Position numbers and translations under genes: made by a program
Assembly: GCF_007676705.1 (NCBI RefSeq)
Contig: NZ_VEBF01000014.1
Location: 1 to 51,528 of the forward strand
From: Paenibacillus xylanexedens
GTDB taxonomy: Bacteria; Bacillota; Bacilli; Paenibacillales; Paenibacillaceae
Direction: 5' to 3'
Length of the DNA stretch: 51,528 bases
The notes under the pieces: model-generated
What the model was told of the DNA's origin: nothing
Database searches by the model: none
What the model saw: only the letters and a program-made list of their open reading frames with translations
In this document: positions 16,502-25,304 of the stretch, one piece after another
How the letters are laid out: every line of letters starts with the position of its first letter
Numbering within the stretch: the stretch's first letter is position 1

Positions 16502-17288
16502 CTGATGAACCCTCCTTCTCTTCCAGTTGTTTACGTTCGGAAGGTGTCAGGAATACAGATAATTTCTGATTGATAGCAATGGTGGAAACACCGGATTGAA
16601 TCGAGAGCAGACCCTCAACCATCATGAGCTTGATTTCCATCTCTTGCTTGGACATCCGCTTCAACTTGTTGGACATTGGATGCCACAGTACATAACCTGT
16701 GAAGATACCCAAGAGGGTAGCGATGAATGCTGCTGCGATCGCTTGAGAGAGCTTATCCATATCGCTAAGGTCCGCAAGGGCTGCGATCAAACCAACTACG
16801 GCTCCAAGAACGCCAAGTGTTGGAGCATACATACCTGCTTGGGAGAAGATCAGTGCACCACTGCGGTGACGTTCCTCTGTAGTGTGAATATTTTCCATTA
16901 GAACATCGCTGACGAAATCTTGATCGTTCCCGTCGATAATCATTCGCATGCCGCTGCGAAGGAAATGATCGTCGATTTCTTCAACTTTTGATTCTAGTGC
17001 AAGCAAACCTTCACGACGGGTAGTGGAAGCCCAGTCCATAAATGTGCCGATTAGGGATACGCGATCGATCAATTTTTGCTGTTTGAACAAAATTCCGAAG
17101 AGCTTCGGAATTCTCTTGACTTCTGACATAGGGAATGCCATAAAAATACTTGCTGCGGTACCAACAAATATAATCATGTAGGCTGCTGGGTTGTTGACCA
17201 GATTAATTACGGGAGCATGCTTCAACATCATACCGATTACAAGTGAAGCGAGTCCCAAAACAAGTCCAATAATTGTTGAAATGTTCAT
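16488..17288 (-). CDS. motA: Flagellar motor stator protein MotA
   Basis: 266 residues from the chosen start; typical MotA length. Four membrane helices: two near the N-terminus (about 1-50), two at about 150-200 (GMYAPTLGVLGAVVGLIAAL and FIATLLGIFTGYVL). The cytoplasmic loop carries RRE (STTRREGLLALE), the segment that contacts FliG. ATG at 17288 is preferred since GAGGTG lies 5-10 bases upstream; an ATG one codon earlier and an open frame to 17327 are alternatives. Works with MotB to turn ion flow into flagellar rotation. This isolated motAB pair, away from the flagellar cluster, is the usual Bacillus arrangement. Confidence 0.95.
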   Translation of the reverse strand: MNISTIIGLVLGLASLVIGMMLKHAPVINLVNNPAAYMIIFVGTAASIFMAFPMSEVKRIPKLFGILFKQQKLIDRVSLIGTFMDWASTTRREGLLALESKVEEIDDHFLRSGMRMIIDGNDQDFVSDVLMENIHTTEERHRSGALIFSQAGMYAPTLGVLGAVVGLIAALADLSDMDKLSQAIAAAFIATLLGIFTGYVLWHPMSNKLKRMSKQEMEIKLMMVEGLLSIQSGVSTIAINQKLSVFLTPSERKQLEEKEGSSGEKG

Positions 17289-17522
17289 CATACACCTCAT
17301 CCATGAGATAAAATTGAATCCTTTCAAGCGGCTAAATTCGGGCTTCCGGACGAACGTAGAGCCGCAATTCGTTTAATGCTTGGCACTCTTTTGGATTGCC
17401 AAAACAGTTAAAACGATCATGTATAGTATTTATCGACCAATAGGCCTTTTTTTTTAAGGGCTATTTTCAGGTATAATAAGATCAAATCCGCTCCTTAGGG
17501 GCCGAATAGGAGTGAAAAGCCA

Positions 17523-17816
17523 ATGGGCGTAAAGCATGGACGGGATTATGAAGGAATTTTGACAGATTTGACAACGGCACTCGGACGCATACCGGATCGG
17601 TATGTTTTCTTTGAAATGGACTCGGAAGAGTGGGAGAGACTAGGCGCGCCTGAGCAACTTGAAGTGGATGAGGCGTTGGCGGAAGATCTGTTCTATGCAC
17701 TGGGTGAAGAGTCTGTCATCCCGGTTGGAAGTGGAGTCGTCATCCATGATAAGGATCAGCACCGCATTCATATTTTGATCGGGGAAGAAGAGTTAACGTT
17801 TGTACCTTTAATTTAG
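17523..17816 (+). CDS. Hypothetical protein, 97 residues
   Basis: I do not recognise the family. A small acidic protein, no signal peptide or membrane helix, with a helix-rich first half (DYEGILTDLTTALGRI, PEQLEVDEALAEDLFYALG) and a beta-hairpin end (GSGVVIHDKDQHRIHILIGEEELTFVPL). ATG at 17523 has AGGAGTG at about 17508-17514. TATAAT at 17472-17477 could be its -10 box but lacks a good -35. The next secure gene is 18035, after 218 bases without a clear gene. Confidence 0.8.
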   Translation: MGVKHGRDYEGILTDLTTALGRIPDRYVFFEMDSEEWERLGAPEQLEVDEALAEDLFYALGEESVIPVGSGVVIHDKDQHRIHILIGEEELTFVPLI

Positions 17817-18034
17817 TGTGTGCACATGTCCTCAAAGCCTTACGGTTATTGGATCTATGCCATTCAGTTAATTGTATTTTGAAGCTTGTCCGTGGTAAGA
17901 TGTTAGTCGTGAAATGGGCCAACTGCATGGCAGTGAGCCTGCCCTTTGAGGTTGCTATAGATCGCATCGAAGGTGTCGGTGGTTATACGGACATTCGTCT
18001 GTAATGTACCATCTTATGGGGAGGAAGATAACGC

Positions 18035-18331
18035 ATGGTTTTTTCGCAAGAGGAAGTCGAAGCTCATCTGGGGAGGCTGGAAGGCTGGGAACTGGAAGAG
18101 GGACGGTGGATTGTACGTAAATTCGTGTTTTCCAACTACATGAAAGGGATTGCATTTGTGGATGAGGTCGCTGCGATCTCGGAAGCATTCAATCATCATC
18201 CTTTTATCACGATTGACTATACAACGGTTACGCTGCGTCTTACGTCATGGGATGCGGGCGGTATTACATCTGTAGATATTAAGGAAGCAGGACAGTATAA
18301 CGAAGCTTATGACAAAATGAGGTCGGAATAA
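18035..18331 (+). CDS. 4a-hydroxytetrahydrobiopterin dehydratase (pterin carbinolamine dehydratase)
   Basis: 98 residues; full length. The family signature is clear: FSNYMKGIAFVDEVAAISEAFNHHP followed by FITIDYTTVTLRLTSWDAGGIT. The His pair in NHHP and the downstream Thr/Trp line the active site. It dehydrates 4a-hydroxy-tetrahydropterins made by aromatic amino acid hydroxylases; in bacteria it may also have pterin salvage or cofactor roles. ATG at 18035 follows GGAGGAAG. The ribokinase gene begins about 40 bases later on the same strand. Confidence 0.92.
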   Translation: MVFSQEEVEAHLGRLEGWELEEGRWIVRKFVFSNYMKGIAFVDEVAAISEAFNHHPFITIDYTTVTLRLTSWDAGGITSVDIKEAGQYNEAYDKMRSE

Positions 18332-18374
18332 CGAGTTCGGTTATTATCGCACGGCGGAAGTGAGTGAACCATAC

Positions 18375-19361
18375 ATGTCAGACTATAATCAGAAACAACC
18401 TCTTATTGCTGTCGTAGGCAGTCTCAATATGGATCTCGTGGTGAAGACAGACACGATTCCGGAAGAGGGAGAGACGGTGAGCGGGGAGGAACTGCATTAT
18501 CTCGCTGGTGGCAAAGGGGCGAACCAGGCTGTTGCCGCTGCACGTCTGGGTGGACAAACCACGATGATTGGTGCGGTGGGGTCGGACGGTTTTGGCGAAC
18601 GTCTACTGCACAGTCTGACGGAGAGTGGTGCAGATGCCTCGCAGGTTCGCATATTGGAAGACACGGTTACAGGGACGGCGTCCATTTGGCTTTCTAGGGG
18701 AGACAACCGGATTATTGTTATTCCTGGCGCGAATGGACAAGTTGTGCCTGCGATGCTGGAAGAGGCGGATACGGTAAAAAGCCTGACTGCAGCCGCAGCG
18801 GTGCTGCTGCAGCTGGAGATCCCGCTGCCTGCGGTCACCCGCGCCGCCCAACTGGCGGCTGAAGGCAGCGCACTGGTAGTGCTCAACCCGGCTCCCGCGG
18901 TGCCGGGTCTGCCCCAGGAGCTCCTGCGGTGCGTCGACGTTGTCACGCCGAACCGCAGCGAGCTTGCCGTGCTTACCGGCCGGGATCATCTCCGGCCGGA
19001 AGACCTGGATGCGGCGGTCGCAGAGCTCGCCGCATCCCTCGGGGCCGCTGTCGTCACGACGCTCGGCCCCGAGGGGGCAGTGTACGCGGCGGCGCCTGGT
19101 GGCCGCGTACAAGCAGGGCATGCCGGCGCGTGCCGTGCGCCCGGCTACGCCGTAAGCGCCGTCGATACGACCGGCGCTGGCGATTGCTTCAACGGCGCGC
19201 TGGCGGTAGCCCTAGCGCGCGGTGAGACCTTGGACGCGGCTGTAGGCTTCGCCATGGGCGCGGCCGCGTTATCTGTGACGAAGCTCGGCGCCCAGTCCGG
19301 GATGCCGTCCGCACGTGAAGTCGAGGCCTTTCTGGCCGAACACACGCCAGAAGCTCAATAA
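18375..19361 (+). CDS. rbsK: Ribokinase
   Basis: PfkB-family sugar kinase that phosphorylates ribose to ribose 5-phosphate. N-terminal GSLNMDLVVKTDTIPEEGET, PfkB signature 1 as AGGKGANQAVAAARLG and signature 2 as DTTGAGDCFNGALAV, with catalytic Asp in GAGD. About 328 residues. The start is uncertain: ATG 18375 and GTG 18360 are both possible and neither has a well-spaced Shine-Dalgarno (GGAAGTGA at 18356-18363 is near). From about 18820 to the end the base composition is much richer in G+C than the rest of the window, yet the frame and motifs stay intact. No ribose transporter is adjacent. Confidence 0.92.
   Translation: MSDYNQKQPLIAVVGSLNMDLVVKTDTIPEEGETVSGEELHYLAGGKGANQAVAAARLGGQTTMIGAVGSDGFGERLLHSLTESGADASQVRILEDTVTGTASIWLSRGDNRIIVIPGANGQVVPAMLEEADTVKSLTAAAAVLLQLEIPLPAVTRAAQLAAEGSALVVLNPAPAVPGLPQELLRCVDVVTPNRSELAVLTGRDHLRPEDLDAAVAELAASLGAAVVTTLGPEGAVYAAAPGGRVQAGHAGACRAPGYAVSAVDTTGAGDCFNGALAVALARGETLDAAVGFAMGAAALSVTKLGAQSGMPSAREVEAFLAEHTPEAQ
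18820..19345 (+). other. G+C-rich segment inside rbsK
   Basis: Within rbsK, third codon positions become almost all G or C (runs such as GCGGTCACCCGCGCCGCCC), unlike the 5' part of the gene and its neighbours. The change begins near 18800 and stops at the gene end. It suggests that the 3' part was acquired by recombination with a G+C-richer relative. Confidence 0.7.
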
Positions 19362-19368
19362 TCTGCAT

Positions 19369-19419
19369 AACAAAGAGGCTCTTATTCTCCCAAAAGGGGA
19401 TTAAGGGCCTCTGTGTTAT
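19369..19419. terminator. Bidirectional terminator between rbsK and cytochrome c gene
   Basis: ACAAAGAGGCTCTTA pairs with TAAGGGCCTCTGTGT, with an inner CTCCC/GGGGA pairing. It lies between converging genes. Confidence 0.75.
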
Positions 19420-19432
19420 GCGTATGCAGAGA

Positions 19433-19789
19433 TTATTTCTTCTCTGACAGCCACATGGCGATATTGGCAATCTCTTCATCCTGCAGTTTGCCCTTAAAGG
19501 CAGGCATGCCACCTTTACCTTTGACAATCGTAGAATAGATCTTCTCCAGATCATCCTGGCTACCGATGTTTGCCAGAGCAGGACCTACGCCACCCTGAAG
19601 CTGATCACCGTGACAGGTAATACAGTTGGCTTTGACCAGTGCCTCAGCCTGTCCTGCATCCATCGTTACTTCCGGCATGGTTGGTTTCGCTTCTTCAGCC
19701 ACTTCCTCTTTCCCTGGAAGCGTAAACATTAAAACAATAGCTAAAGCGCATGCTGCAAAAAATACCCCGCTCATGATCCATTTGTGCAT
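19433..19789 (-). CDS. Membrane-anchored small cytochrome c (c-551/c-550 type)
   Basis: 118 residues. An N-terminal hydrophobic helix (about 4-24) without a clear cleavage site anchors a small class I cytochrome c. Heme attachment motif CITCH (Cys56, Cys59, His60), axial Met in GGMPAF (Met95). It should carry electrons on the outer face of the membrane between the quinol-oxidising complex and a terminal oxidase, like CccA/CccB of Bacillus. A Glu/Pro linker (about 27-42) separates anchor and heme domain. ATG at 19789 with GGAGGGG upstream. Confidence 0.92.
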   Translation of the reverse strand: MHKWIMSGVFFAACALAIVLMFTLPGKEEVAEEAKPTMPEVTMDAGQAEALVKANCITCHGDQLQGGVGPALANIGSQDDLEKIYSTIVKGKGGMPAFKGKLQDEEIANIAMWLSEKK

Positions 19790-19939
19790 CCCTTATGTCC
19801 CCTCCAGAATGAAAGATCATCTAACCTGAAACTATCCATATCATTATAACGGAACCTGTAGTCACATCATAGCATTTTGTGGTAATTTTTTGAACTAATC
19901 ACATAACAAGGGGCAGATTTGGTTATTTTGCAATGGATT

Positions 19940-20434
19940 CTAATCACGAGGCCCTTTATAGACCATGCAGTGAAAAGGCTTTAAGCCGCTTGGGGTCTGT
20001 CGTTCGTATGTATCCTGGGTGACAAATCCACTCTTCAGATAGACTTGAATGGCACGGGCATTCCAAGTCAGCACTTCCAGGTCAATCTCATTCGTCGGGT
20101 TCCGGCGAATGGCTTCCTGTACAATGGCGGTGACAAAAGCTTTCCCTTGACCCTGACCGCACAGCTCTGGATGCATGCCGAGGCCAATCCGAGTTACGCC
20201 TTGAAGGGGGAAGTATTGAACAAATCCACATATGCGTTCGTTCTGATCTAGAACAATCGCATATTGTTCCTGCCGCAGCTGTGCATCCCCAAATTCCACT
20301 TCCAGTGCTTTCATCTGCTCCCAGGGGAGCCAGCTGTAAATATTGTAAGGCGGCTCGTATTGCCAACTGCAGATAAGCTCCGCATGTTCTTCTTGCATGG
20401 GTACAACATGAAACGTCACAGGGGCTTCATTCAT
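19940..20434 (-). CDS. GNAT-family acetyltransferase
   Basis: 164 residues from the chosen start. GNAT fold features: beta-strand FVQYFPLQGVTRIGLGMHPEL, CoA-binding turn CGQGQGKAFVTAIVQEA, and NARAIQVYLKSGF near the end. Substrate unknown. ATG at 20434 (MNEAPVTF) is preferred with GAGAGGAG upstream; the frame is open to 20455. It stands alone, between the cytochrome gene and the NlpC/P60 gene. Confidence 0.85.
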   Translation of the reverse strand: MNEAPVTFHVVPMQEEHAELICSWQYEPPYNIYSWLPWEQMKALEVEFGDAQLRQEQYAIVLDQNERICGFVQYFPLQGVTRIGLGMHPELCGQGQGKAFVTAIVQEAIRRNPTNEIDLEVLTWNARAIQVYLKSGFVTQDTYERQTPSGLKPFHCMVYKGPRD

Positions 20435-20677
20435 ACATCTGCACGCTCCTCTCATTCATTACCAAACCCTCAGTCCACTCTACAAAAGAGCAGTTCTTTT
20501 AGCAAGTCTGCAGCTTTGGGAAAAAAATGAAACAAAAGTTCCAGTAATTTCGTTTATATTATAACGGGATGGGTAAAAACATCATAAGGGCACGGACAAA
20601 CGAACGCAAAGTGAAGCTGTTGATGTCGCAGGATATGCCTCGTGTGTTACTTGCAACGTGAACAGGGAAAGAAGCAC

Positions 20678-20733
20678 AAAAAAACCGCCGGATACATTCC
20701 TGCGGAGAATGTACCGGGCGGTTCTGTTATGCT
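20678..20733 (-). terminator. Terminator of the NlpC/P60 gene
   Basis: Long stem: AACCGCC/GGCGGTT with CCGG and an inner ACATTC/GAATGT pairing; seven T on the minus strand. The rest of 20456-20789 holds nothing that I can support. Confidence 0.85.
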
Positions 20734-20789
20734 TCTTATTTCGTTCCAGTATGGTTAATGGTTACAGCATCATGTTGCTCAGCTTGTCC

Positions 20790-21260
20790 CTAGTCAAGGG
20801 CCAGTGATTCATATGCGTCCGTGCTCATAATCCGTTTAGCGCCAACATAACGATTGGCCCAGTAGTTTTCACTCAATGCACTGATCGTAACACCTTTGGA
20901 AGAAGAGGAGTGTGCGAACTTTCCATCCCCTACAAAGATTCCTACATGGGATACGCCTTTACCTGTTGTATTAAAGAATACCAGATCGCCAGCTCTCATC
21001 TCCATGCGGGATACGGAATCGCCCATTTCGAATTGGGAACTGGATTGGCGTGCCAAATCAATACCCAACTTGTCAAATACATACCGTGTGAAACCGGAGC
21101 AGTCAAAGCCGTTAAGCGTTGTTCCCCCGCTTTTGTATGTAGTTCCCATTGCTGAATCAATTACTGTATCCATTTTTGAATCTGCGAATGCGCTGCCTGC
21201 ACCAAGCGATAATGCGAATGTGAGGCTAAGTACAGCTGCGGTTAATTTCTTTTTGAACAA
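20790..21260 (-). CDS. Secreted NlpC/P60 cell-wall hydrolase
   Basis: 156 residues. Signal peptide (KKKLTAAVLSLTFALSLGAGSAFA) with cleavage after AFA, then a single NlpC/P60 cysteine peptidase domain: catalytic Cys in GFDCSGFTRY, His in GVSHVGIFVG and the third polar residue His in GKFAHSSS. It cuts peptide stems of peptidoglycan, usually between gamma-D-Glu and the diamino acid. It has no SH3 or LysM targeting domain, so it is a minimal enzyme. The TTG at 21260 is preferred because GGAAGGGG lies 8 bases before. A c-di-AMP riboswitch precedes it, tying its expression to osmotic and wall state. Confidence 0.93.
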   Translation of the reverse strand: MFKKKLTAAVLSLTFALSLGAGSAFADSKMDTVIDSAMGTTYKSGGTTLNGFDCSGFTRYVFDKLGIDLARQSSSQFEMGDSVSRMEMRAGDLVFFNTTGKGVSHVGIFVGDGKFAHSSSSKGVTISALSENYWANRYVGAKRIMSTDAYESLALD

Positions 21261-21282
21261 GAGATATACCCCTTCCAATGCC

Positions 21283-21425
21283 TGCGAGGTTAGCTTAAGG
21301 ATTCGGTTGAAGGTCCCCTATGATCCCTCTGTAGCAAGATCAATTCACCCATAACTGGTTCCCCCGCTTCCCAGGTGCCAGGAATTTGGCTATGCTAGTT
21401 ATGCACCTGCGAAATCAAGAAATGA
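21283..21425 (-). promoter_or_regulatory. Cyclic di-AMP riboswitch (ydaO/yuaA type)
   Basis: On the minus strand the conserved blocks appear in order: GGGGGAACCAG, ATGGGTGAATTG, GGGACCTTCAACCGAATCC and AGCTAACCTCG. This is the ydaO/yuaA consensus. It ends about 20 bases before the NlpC/P60 start. In this family, ligand binding turns transcription off; the terminator is not obvious between aptamer and gene, so control could act at translation. Confidence 0.88.
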
Positions 21426-21545
21426 CGATTTAATTTTAAGTAGTTACAAATATGAATGTAAAGATTACAAAGTTGTTACTAAAAACTCACTGCGATTATT
21501 GTAACAGAGGAGTATTGATTTGGCAACGTTTAGCAACAAATTTAG

Positions 21546-21587
21546 TAAAAAAAACCTCGACCTTTGACGGGGAAAGGTTGAGGTTTG
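21546..21587 (-). terminator. Terminator of the M1 peptidase operon
   Basis: AAACCTCAACCTTT pairs with AAAGGTCGAGGTTT on the minus strand, followed by T8. Confidence 0.85.
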
Positions 21588-21655
21588 CCTATTTGTAAGT
21601 ACATATTAGGCCATAAGTTTAACATGCGATGGTAACAATTTTTAAACTATCTGCT

Positions 21656-22498
21656 CTAGCCTTTGGATGTTTTGGACTGCCATAAGCGAAAATGGGCGCA
21701 TATTTTCCACAGGTTCATTAGACATCTGGCAAGAGGATATGTCTGTTGTAGTATAAGTCCAGTGAGTCCTGTTAGTAACCATGATGCTGAGGTGAATGCC
21801 CCGAAGATAAGCAGATGAATGCCGCCCAGTAGCAGTGCAATGCCAATCATAGTGATGAGATGACGTAGTGCAATCCAGAGCGCTTTGAGTGTGCCGTGAG
21901 TACCACCTTCTCCTTCCGGTGCAGAAATACCGAACTGCATGTAGAGCAGGATGTGATGAATAACCCAGCCATATATGATCCAGGCAGCTACATATGGTAT
22001 GCCGGGCAAGAGTAATTGAAGGGAATGAAATCCGTCCATTAGAATGGAGTACAGCTTCGGCACCAGCCAGTAGGCGGGCAGAAGTATTAATAATGTACGT
22101 ATGGTGTGGAGCAACAGCATCGGTTTCCACAGATTTTTGATTCCGCGGACGAATGGAATGCGCTCTTCTGTACTATTATAGTGCTGAAGCGAGTAGAGCA
22201 GTCCTGCCTGAATGAGGGGGCTGATCAACATGCGAACCAACAGCATAGCCCCCAGGATCCACAGATAACGATGAACCTCCGGATGGGTGGACAGGTTAAG
22301 TTGGCTTTCCATTTTGAATAAAAGCGTACTTAACTCCCCGGCATCAGGTTCAGGGTAGCGCAGGAGTAGTGGGACGACCGCCGATTGAACCATTCGATAG
22401 AGGAAATATCCCCATATGAGCTGATAGAGAAATAACAGTGCTGCAATGAACATATGCTGACGGACGAGAAACCAACCTTCACGTATTTTTGCTTTCAC
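21656..22498 (-). CDS. Multi-pass membrane protein, unknown function
   Basis: About 280 residues with six likely membrane helices (FIAALLFLYQLIWGYFL; YLWILGAMLLVRMLISPLI; LLLHTIRTLLILLPAYWLV; VAAWIIYGWVIHHILLYM; LITMIGIALLLGGIHLLIF; a last one near WLLTGLTGLIL). I do not recognise a named family. GTG at 22498 has GAGGTG six bases upstream; GTG at 22507 is the alternative. It follows the M1 peptidase gene with almost no gap, so the two form an operon and may act together at the membrane. Confidence 0.85.
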   Translation of the reverse strand: MKAKIREGWFLVRQHMFIAALLFLYQLIWGYFLYRMVQSAVVPLLLRYPEPDAGELSTLLFKMESQLNLSTHPEVHRYLWILGAMLLVRMLISPLIQAGLLYSLQHYNSTEERIPFVRGIKNLWKPMLLLHTIRTLLILLPAYWLVPKLYSILMDGFHSLQLLLPGIPYVAAWIIYGWVIHHILLYMQFGISAPEGEGGTHGTLKALWIALRHLITMIGIALLLGGIHLLIFGAFTSASWLLTGLTGLILQQTYPLARCLMNLWKICAHFRLWQSKTSKG

Positions 22499-22508
22499 TG
22501 TTTCCACC

Positions 22509-24500
22509 TCACCATGACAGACCTCCGAATATGACTTCTATTAGTTTGGTTACACTCATGCTCCAGCGGGATTTCGCCCGCTCATCCAGTCCGGATTTCA
22601 GGAAATTGTTCATGTGGCGGTTCTCCAGCACGATCGTGTATAGGGGATCGGTCATGGCCCAGGAAACAGGGGATGTGTGAGTCAATTTATAGGTGATGCG
22701 ATCTTCTTTACCCTTCCATTGCTTGGTGAGGATGTGCCCGTCTTCAAAAGCAATGCGAACAGGAACGGCGTTGTAATCACTGCCTTTTTTCACGATCGTC
22801 ACGGATGACTCGTACAATGTTTGGCCGTCTTTTTGCACAGGTGTAACATGAATATCCTCTACAGCAAAATCAGCCATTCCGTTACCATAGATGTATTGAT
22901 CAAAATAATCAGACCAGGAAGTACGGGTTACTTGCTCTACAACTTTCTGGAAATCAGCTGATGTGGGGTGTTTGAAGCGGTACTTCTTCACATAGGTAGA
23001 GAGAATGCGTTCCATTGTTTTCGCCCCGACTTGATGTTCTATGCCGAGCAATACAAGCTTGCCACGTGTATAGACATTGGCGGCATACTCATTCTGAGAA
23101 TCGAACTTCCAGGATTCCTGTGTTAATGGTGAAGGAGACGTAATCAGGCCCGATTGTACCGGCAGGTTCGGGATCAGTCCATATTCCTGCTCCATCAGTT
23201 TGTCCTCCGCATAAGAGGTGAACCCCTCATCCAGCCAAGCTTCTTCGAATTCGTTGCTGGCAACCATGCCGTAGAAGTATTGATGGCCAATCTCGTGAAC
23301 TACGGTACGCTCCAGGTCATAGCCTGGCGTGGTATCATCCGCGCCAAAGGCTGTGATTAGCGTGGGATATTCCATCCCTCCGGCACCGTTCCCCGTTTTG
23401 GGTGGAACAACGATGGATAAGGTCGCGTAAGGATATGGACCAAACCATTTGCTATAATTGGCTAGTGCGGCCTTCGCGGCATGGAAATATCGTTCTTTCA
23501 GGTCCTGATGAGCAGGGTCCAGGTACAGCTTGATTCGTACACCAGGAACATTGGGTGCAGAGAAGGGTTCCTCGGCGTAGACAAAATCGGGTGAGGCTGC
23601 CCAGGCGAAATCATGCACATCATCGGCATAGAATTGATAGACTTTCTCTCCATTCTTCACCACAGCTTGCTGCGTTGGAAATCCCGTAGCAGCCACTTTG
23701 TATGTTTCAGGCACCCGAATACGCACACTATATATACCGAAGTCGGCGTAAAACTCCGAATTGCCGTGGTATTGGTGCAGATTCCATCCTTCCGTTGTTC
23801 GTCCACGCCTGCCCACAGGTTCATAGGCACTTAATTTGGGAAACCATTGACCGGCCATGACAAAATCATCAGCGGTTCCCATCCGTGCAAAAATCTTCGG
23901 CAGATTTACTTCGAACCGGGTGTGGAGTGTGATGCTTTCCCCGCCTTTGACGGGTCTGGGCAAGCGTACTTTAATGAGGGTGGTATCCTTGATGTTACCG
24001 TCATCTGGCTGCACATACTGCATCCGGTGCAGCAGAGAGAGCCCGTCCTCCGTTTTCATTTCGGTAATGTTCATGGAGCCATAGCCATTGGTAGGCATGA
24101 CATCACCCCGAAGCTTTCCGCCGGATTCCTTCATAAAGGTGGTATCAGCAGAAGAGAAGGCGTTGGGATACATATGAAAATATAGTTCACTGACGGTTTT
24201 TTTACCTGGATGTGTCCAGGTGATCGTCTGAGTCCCTTTCAATACGTTCCCTTCGGCCAGTTTCACATCCATGTGATACTCCACAACACGGTTGCTGTAC
24301 ACTTCGGCGGTAGGGGTCTGTACACTTTCTGGAGGTGCTGGGGTTGGGGCTATTGCCTTGGGCTTGCCCGATTCGGGGGCGAGTACTGGCAATTCGGAGT
24401 GAGTTGAGCGATTATAACCCAGAGTGATCCATATCCCTCCTGCAAGTACACACAGGGCCAGGGATGCGGTGAGCCAGCTCTTGGCGCGTCGTGGAATCAT
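22509..24500 (-). CDS. M1-family metallopeptidase, membrane-anchored
   Basis: 663 residues. One N-terminal membrane helix (about 10-28) then a Pro-rich linker. The zinc motif HEIGHQYFYG (HEXXH) is followed 18 residues later by the third ligand Glu in WLDEGFTSYAE, the gluzincin M1 pattern. The upstream exopeptidase-type GGMEYPTLI (GXMEN variant: GGMEYP) lies as expected. It should cut peptides outside the cell. ATG at 24500 is preferred: GGGAGG nine bases upstream. The membrane protein gene follows directly. Substrate unknown. Confidence 0.92.
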   Translation of the reverse strand: MIPRRAKSWLTASLALCVLAGGIWITLGYNRSTHSELPVLAPESGKPKAIAPTPAPPESVQTPTAEVYSNRVVEYHMDVKLAEGNVLKGTQTITWTHPGKKTVSELYFHMYPNAFSSADTTFMKESGGKLRGDVMPTNGYGSMNITEMKTEDGLSLLHRMQYVQPDDGNIKDTTLIKVRLPRPVKGGESITLHTRFEVNLPKIFARMGTADDFVMAGQWFPKLSAYEPVGRRGRTTEGWNLHQYHGNSEFYADFGIYSVRIRVPETYKVAATGFPTQQAVVKNGEKVYQFYADDVHDFAWAASPDFVYAEEPFSAPNVPGVRIKLYLDPAHQDLKERYFHAAKAALANYSKWFGPYPYATLSIVVPPKTGNGAGGMEYPTLITAFGADDTTPGYDLERTVVHEIGHQYFYGMVASNEFEEAWLDEGFTSYAEDKLMEQEYGLIPNLPVQSGLITSPSPLTQESWKFDSQNEYAANVYTRGKLVLLGIEHQVGAKTMERILSTYVKKYRFKHPTSADFQKVVEQVTRTSWSDYFDQYIYGNGMADFAVEDIHVTPVQKDGQTLYESSVTIVKKGSDYNAVPVRIAFEDGHILTKQWKGKEDRITYKLTHTSPVSWAMTDPLYTIVLENRHMNNFLKSGLDERAKSRWSMSVTKLIEVIFGGLSW

Positions 24501-24601
24501 CGTTAAATACCTCCCGTTGACAAGCATCTACAGCATGTATATGTTTGCAATGGGCCAATTATTAGTTAAAATATTTGTATCAACCCTTGGAGGCTATAAA
24601 C

Positions 24602-25105
24602 ATGGACCAAAACGAGCAAAACGGCAAAAAACAGATTGCCTTGAATATCGTTAGTGCAAAAAGCAAGCATAAAGGCTTCGGTGCAGGCTCCATTGATCTG
24701 AATAACCTTTCCCCGGTCATTATTGATAATGGCGAAGCCAAGATCGATATCGGTGCGATGCATGCGAAGAGCAAAGTGGAACGCAATATCAAGTTCTCTA
24801 CCAATCGTGAAGATGTGCCCAACGGACGCCAAGTATGGCTGGTGTGGGTAGCTGTCGATCGCACGGAGGAAGGCCAACTGTATGGTGGAGCAACGGCTTG
24901 TGAGATGTGGATTGATACAGAAGCAAGACGTGGGTGGAAACTGCTGGCGGAACATGTGAATCGCATGGACTATGCCTTGAAACGTCGCTTCATGCTGGAT
25001 GAGCTTGGACCCGAAGCTCGAGCTGCACTTAAGACGCTGCTGATCTCACACAACGAAGAATGGTGGAATGCTTCTCCGGATGAATTGAAGGAAGCACTTG
25101 CCTAA
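24602..25105 (+). CDS. ywhD: YwhD family protein
   Basis: 167 residues, cytoplasmic, of the uncharacterised Firmicute YwhD family (IALNIVSAKSKHKGFGAGSIDLNN, GGATACEMWIDTEARRGWK, VNRMDYALKRRFMLDEL). ATG at 24602 with TTGGAGG upstream. In Bacillus subtilis ywhD lies beside pbpG (ywhE), speE and speB, and the same four genes are neighbours here, which supports the identification. Function unknown. Confidence 0.9.
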   Translation: MDQNEQNGKKQIALNIVSAKSKHKGFGAGSIDLNNLSPVIIDNGEAKIDIGAMHAKSKVERNIKFSTNREDVPNGRQVWLVWVAVDRTEEGQLYGGATACEMWIDTEARRGWKLLAEHVNRMDYALKRRFMLDELGPEARAALKTLLISHNEEWWNASPDELKEALA

Positions 25106-25139
25106 GGCAGATCATTCAATACAGTATAAAAGCAAAAAA

Positions 25140-25183
25140 ACAAAAGGCCCCTTGACCGGAAAGTTCGGTTCGGGGCCTTTTGC
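25140..25183 (+). terminator. ywhD terminator
   Basis: CAAAAGGCCCC pairs with GGGGCCTTTTG, with inner GACCGGA/TTCGGTT pairing. T-rich on both ends, so it may act in both directions; the converging PBP gene ends at 25305. Confidence 0.8.
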
Positions 25184-25304
25184 GTGTGCGTTAACAGTAT
25201 TCATCGATCTGAATAATTATGAGTTTCCATCCGAAGTGGAATTTCCAAATGGCCAATATGATCAGGGTATGGGGATGACGTAATTAAGTCATCTTGTGTT
25301 TGCG

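Noticed and set aside
17816..18004. A 62-codon frame whose end (VVKWANCMAVSLPFEVA) recalls MazE/AbrB-type antitoxins
   Set aside because: No ribosome-binding site, the first half is not protein-like, the likeness covers fewer than 20 residues, and no toxin gene follows. At most a relic.
24210..24407. Short plus-strand frames opposite the M1 peptidase gene
   Set aside because: All lie inside a well-supported gene and lack start signals.
25098..25283. A 61-codon frame after ywhD
   Set aside because: It crosses the ywhD terminator and has no ribosome-binding site.
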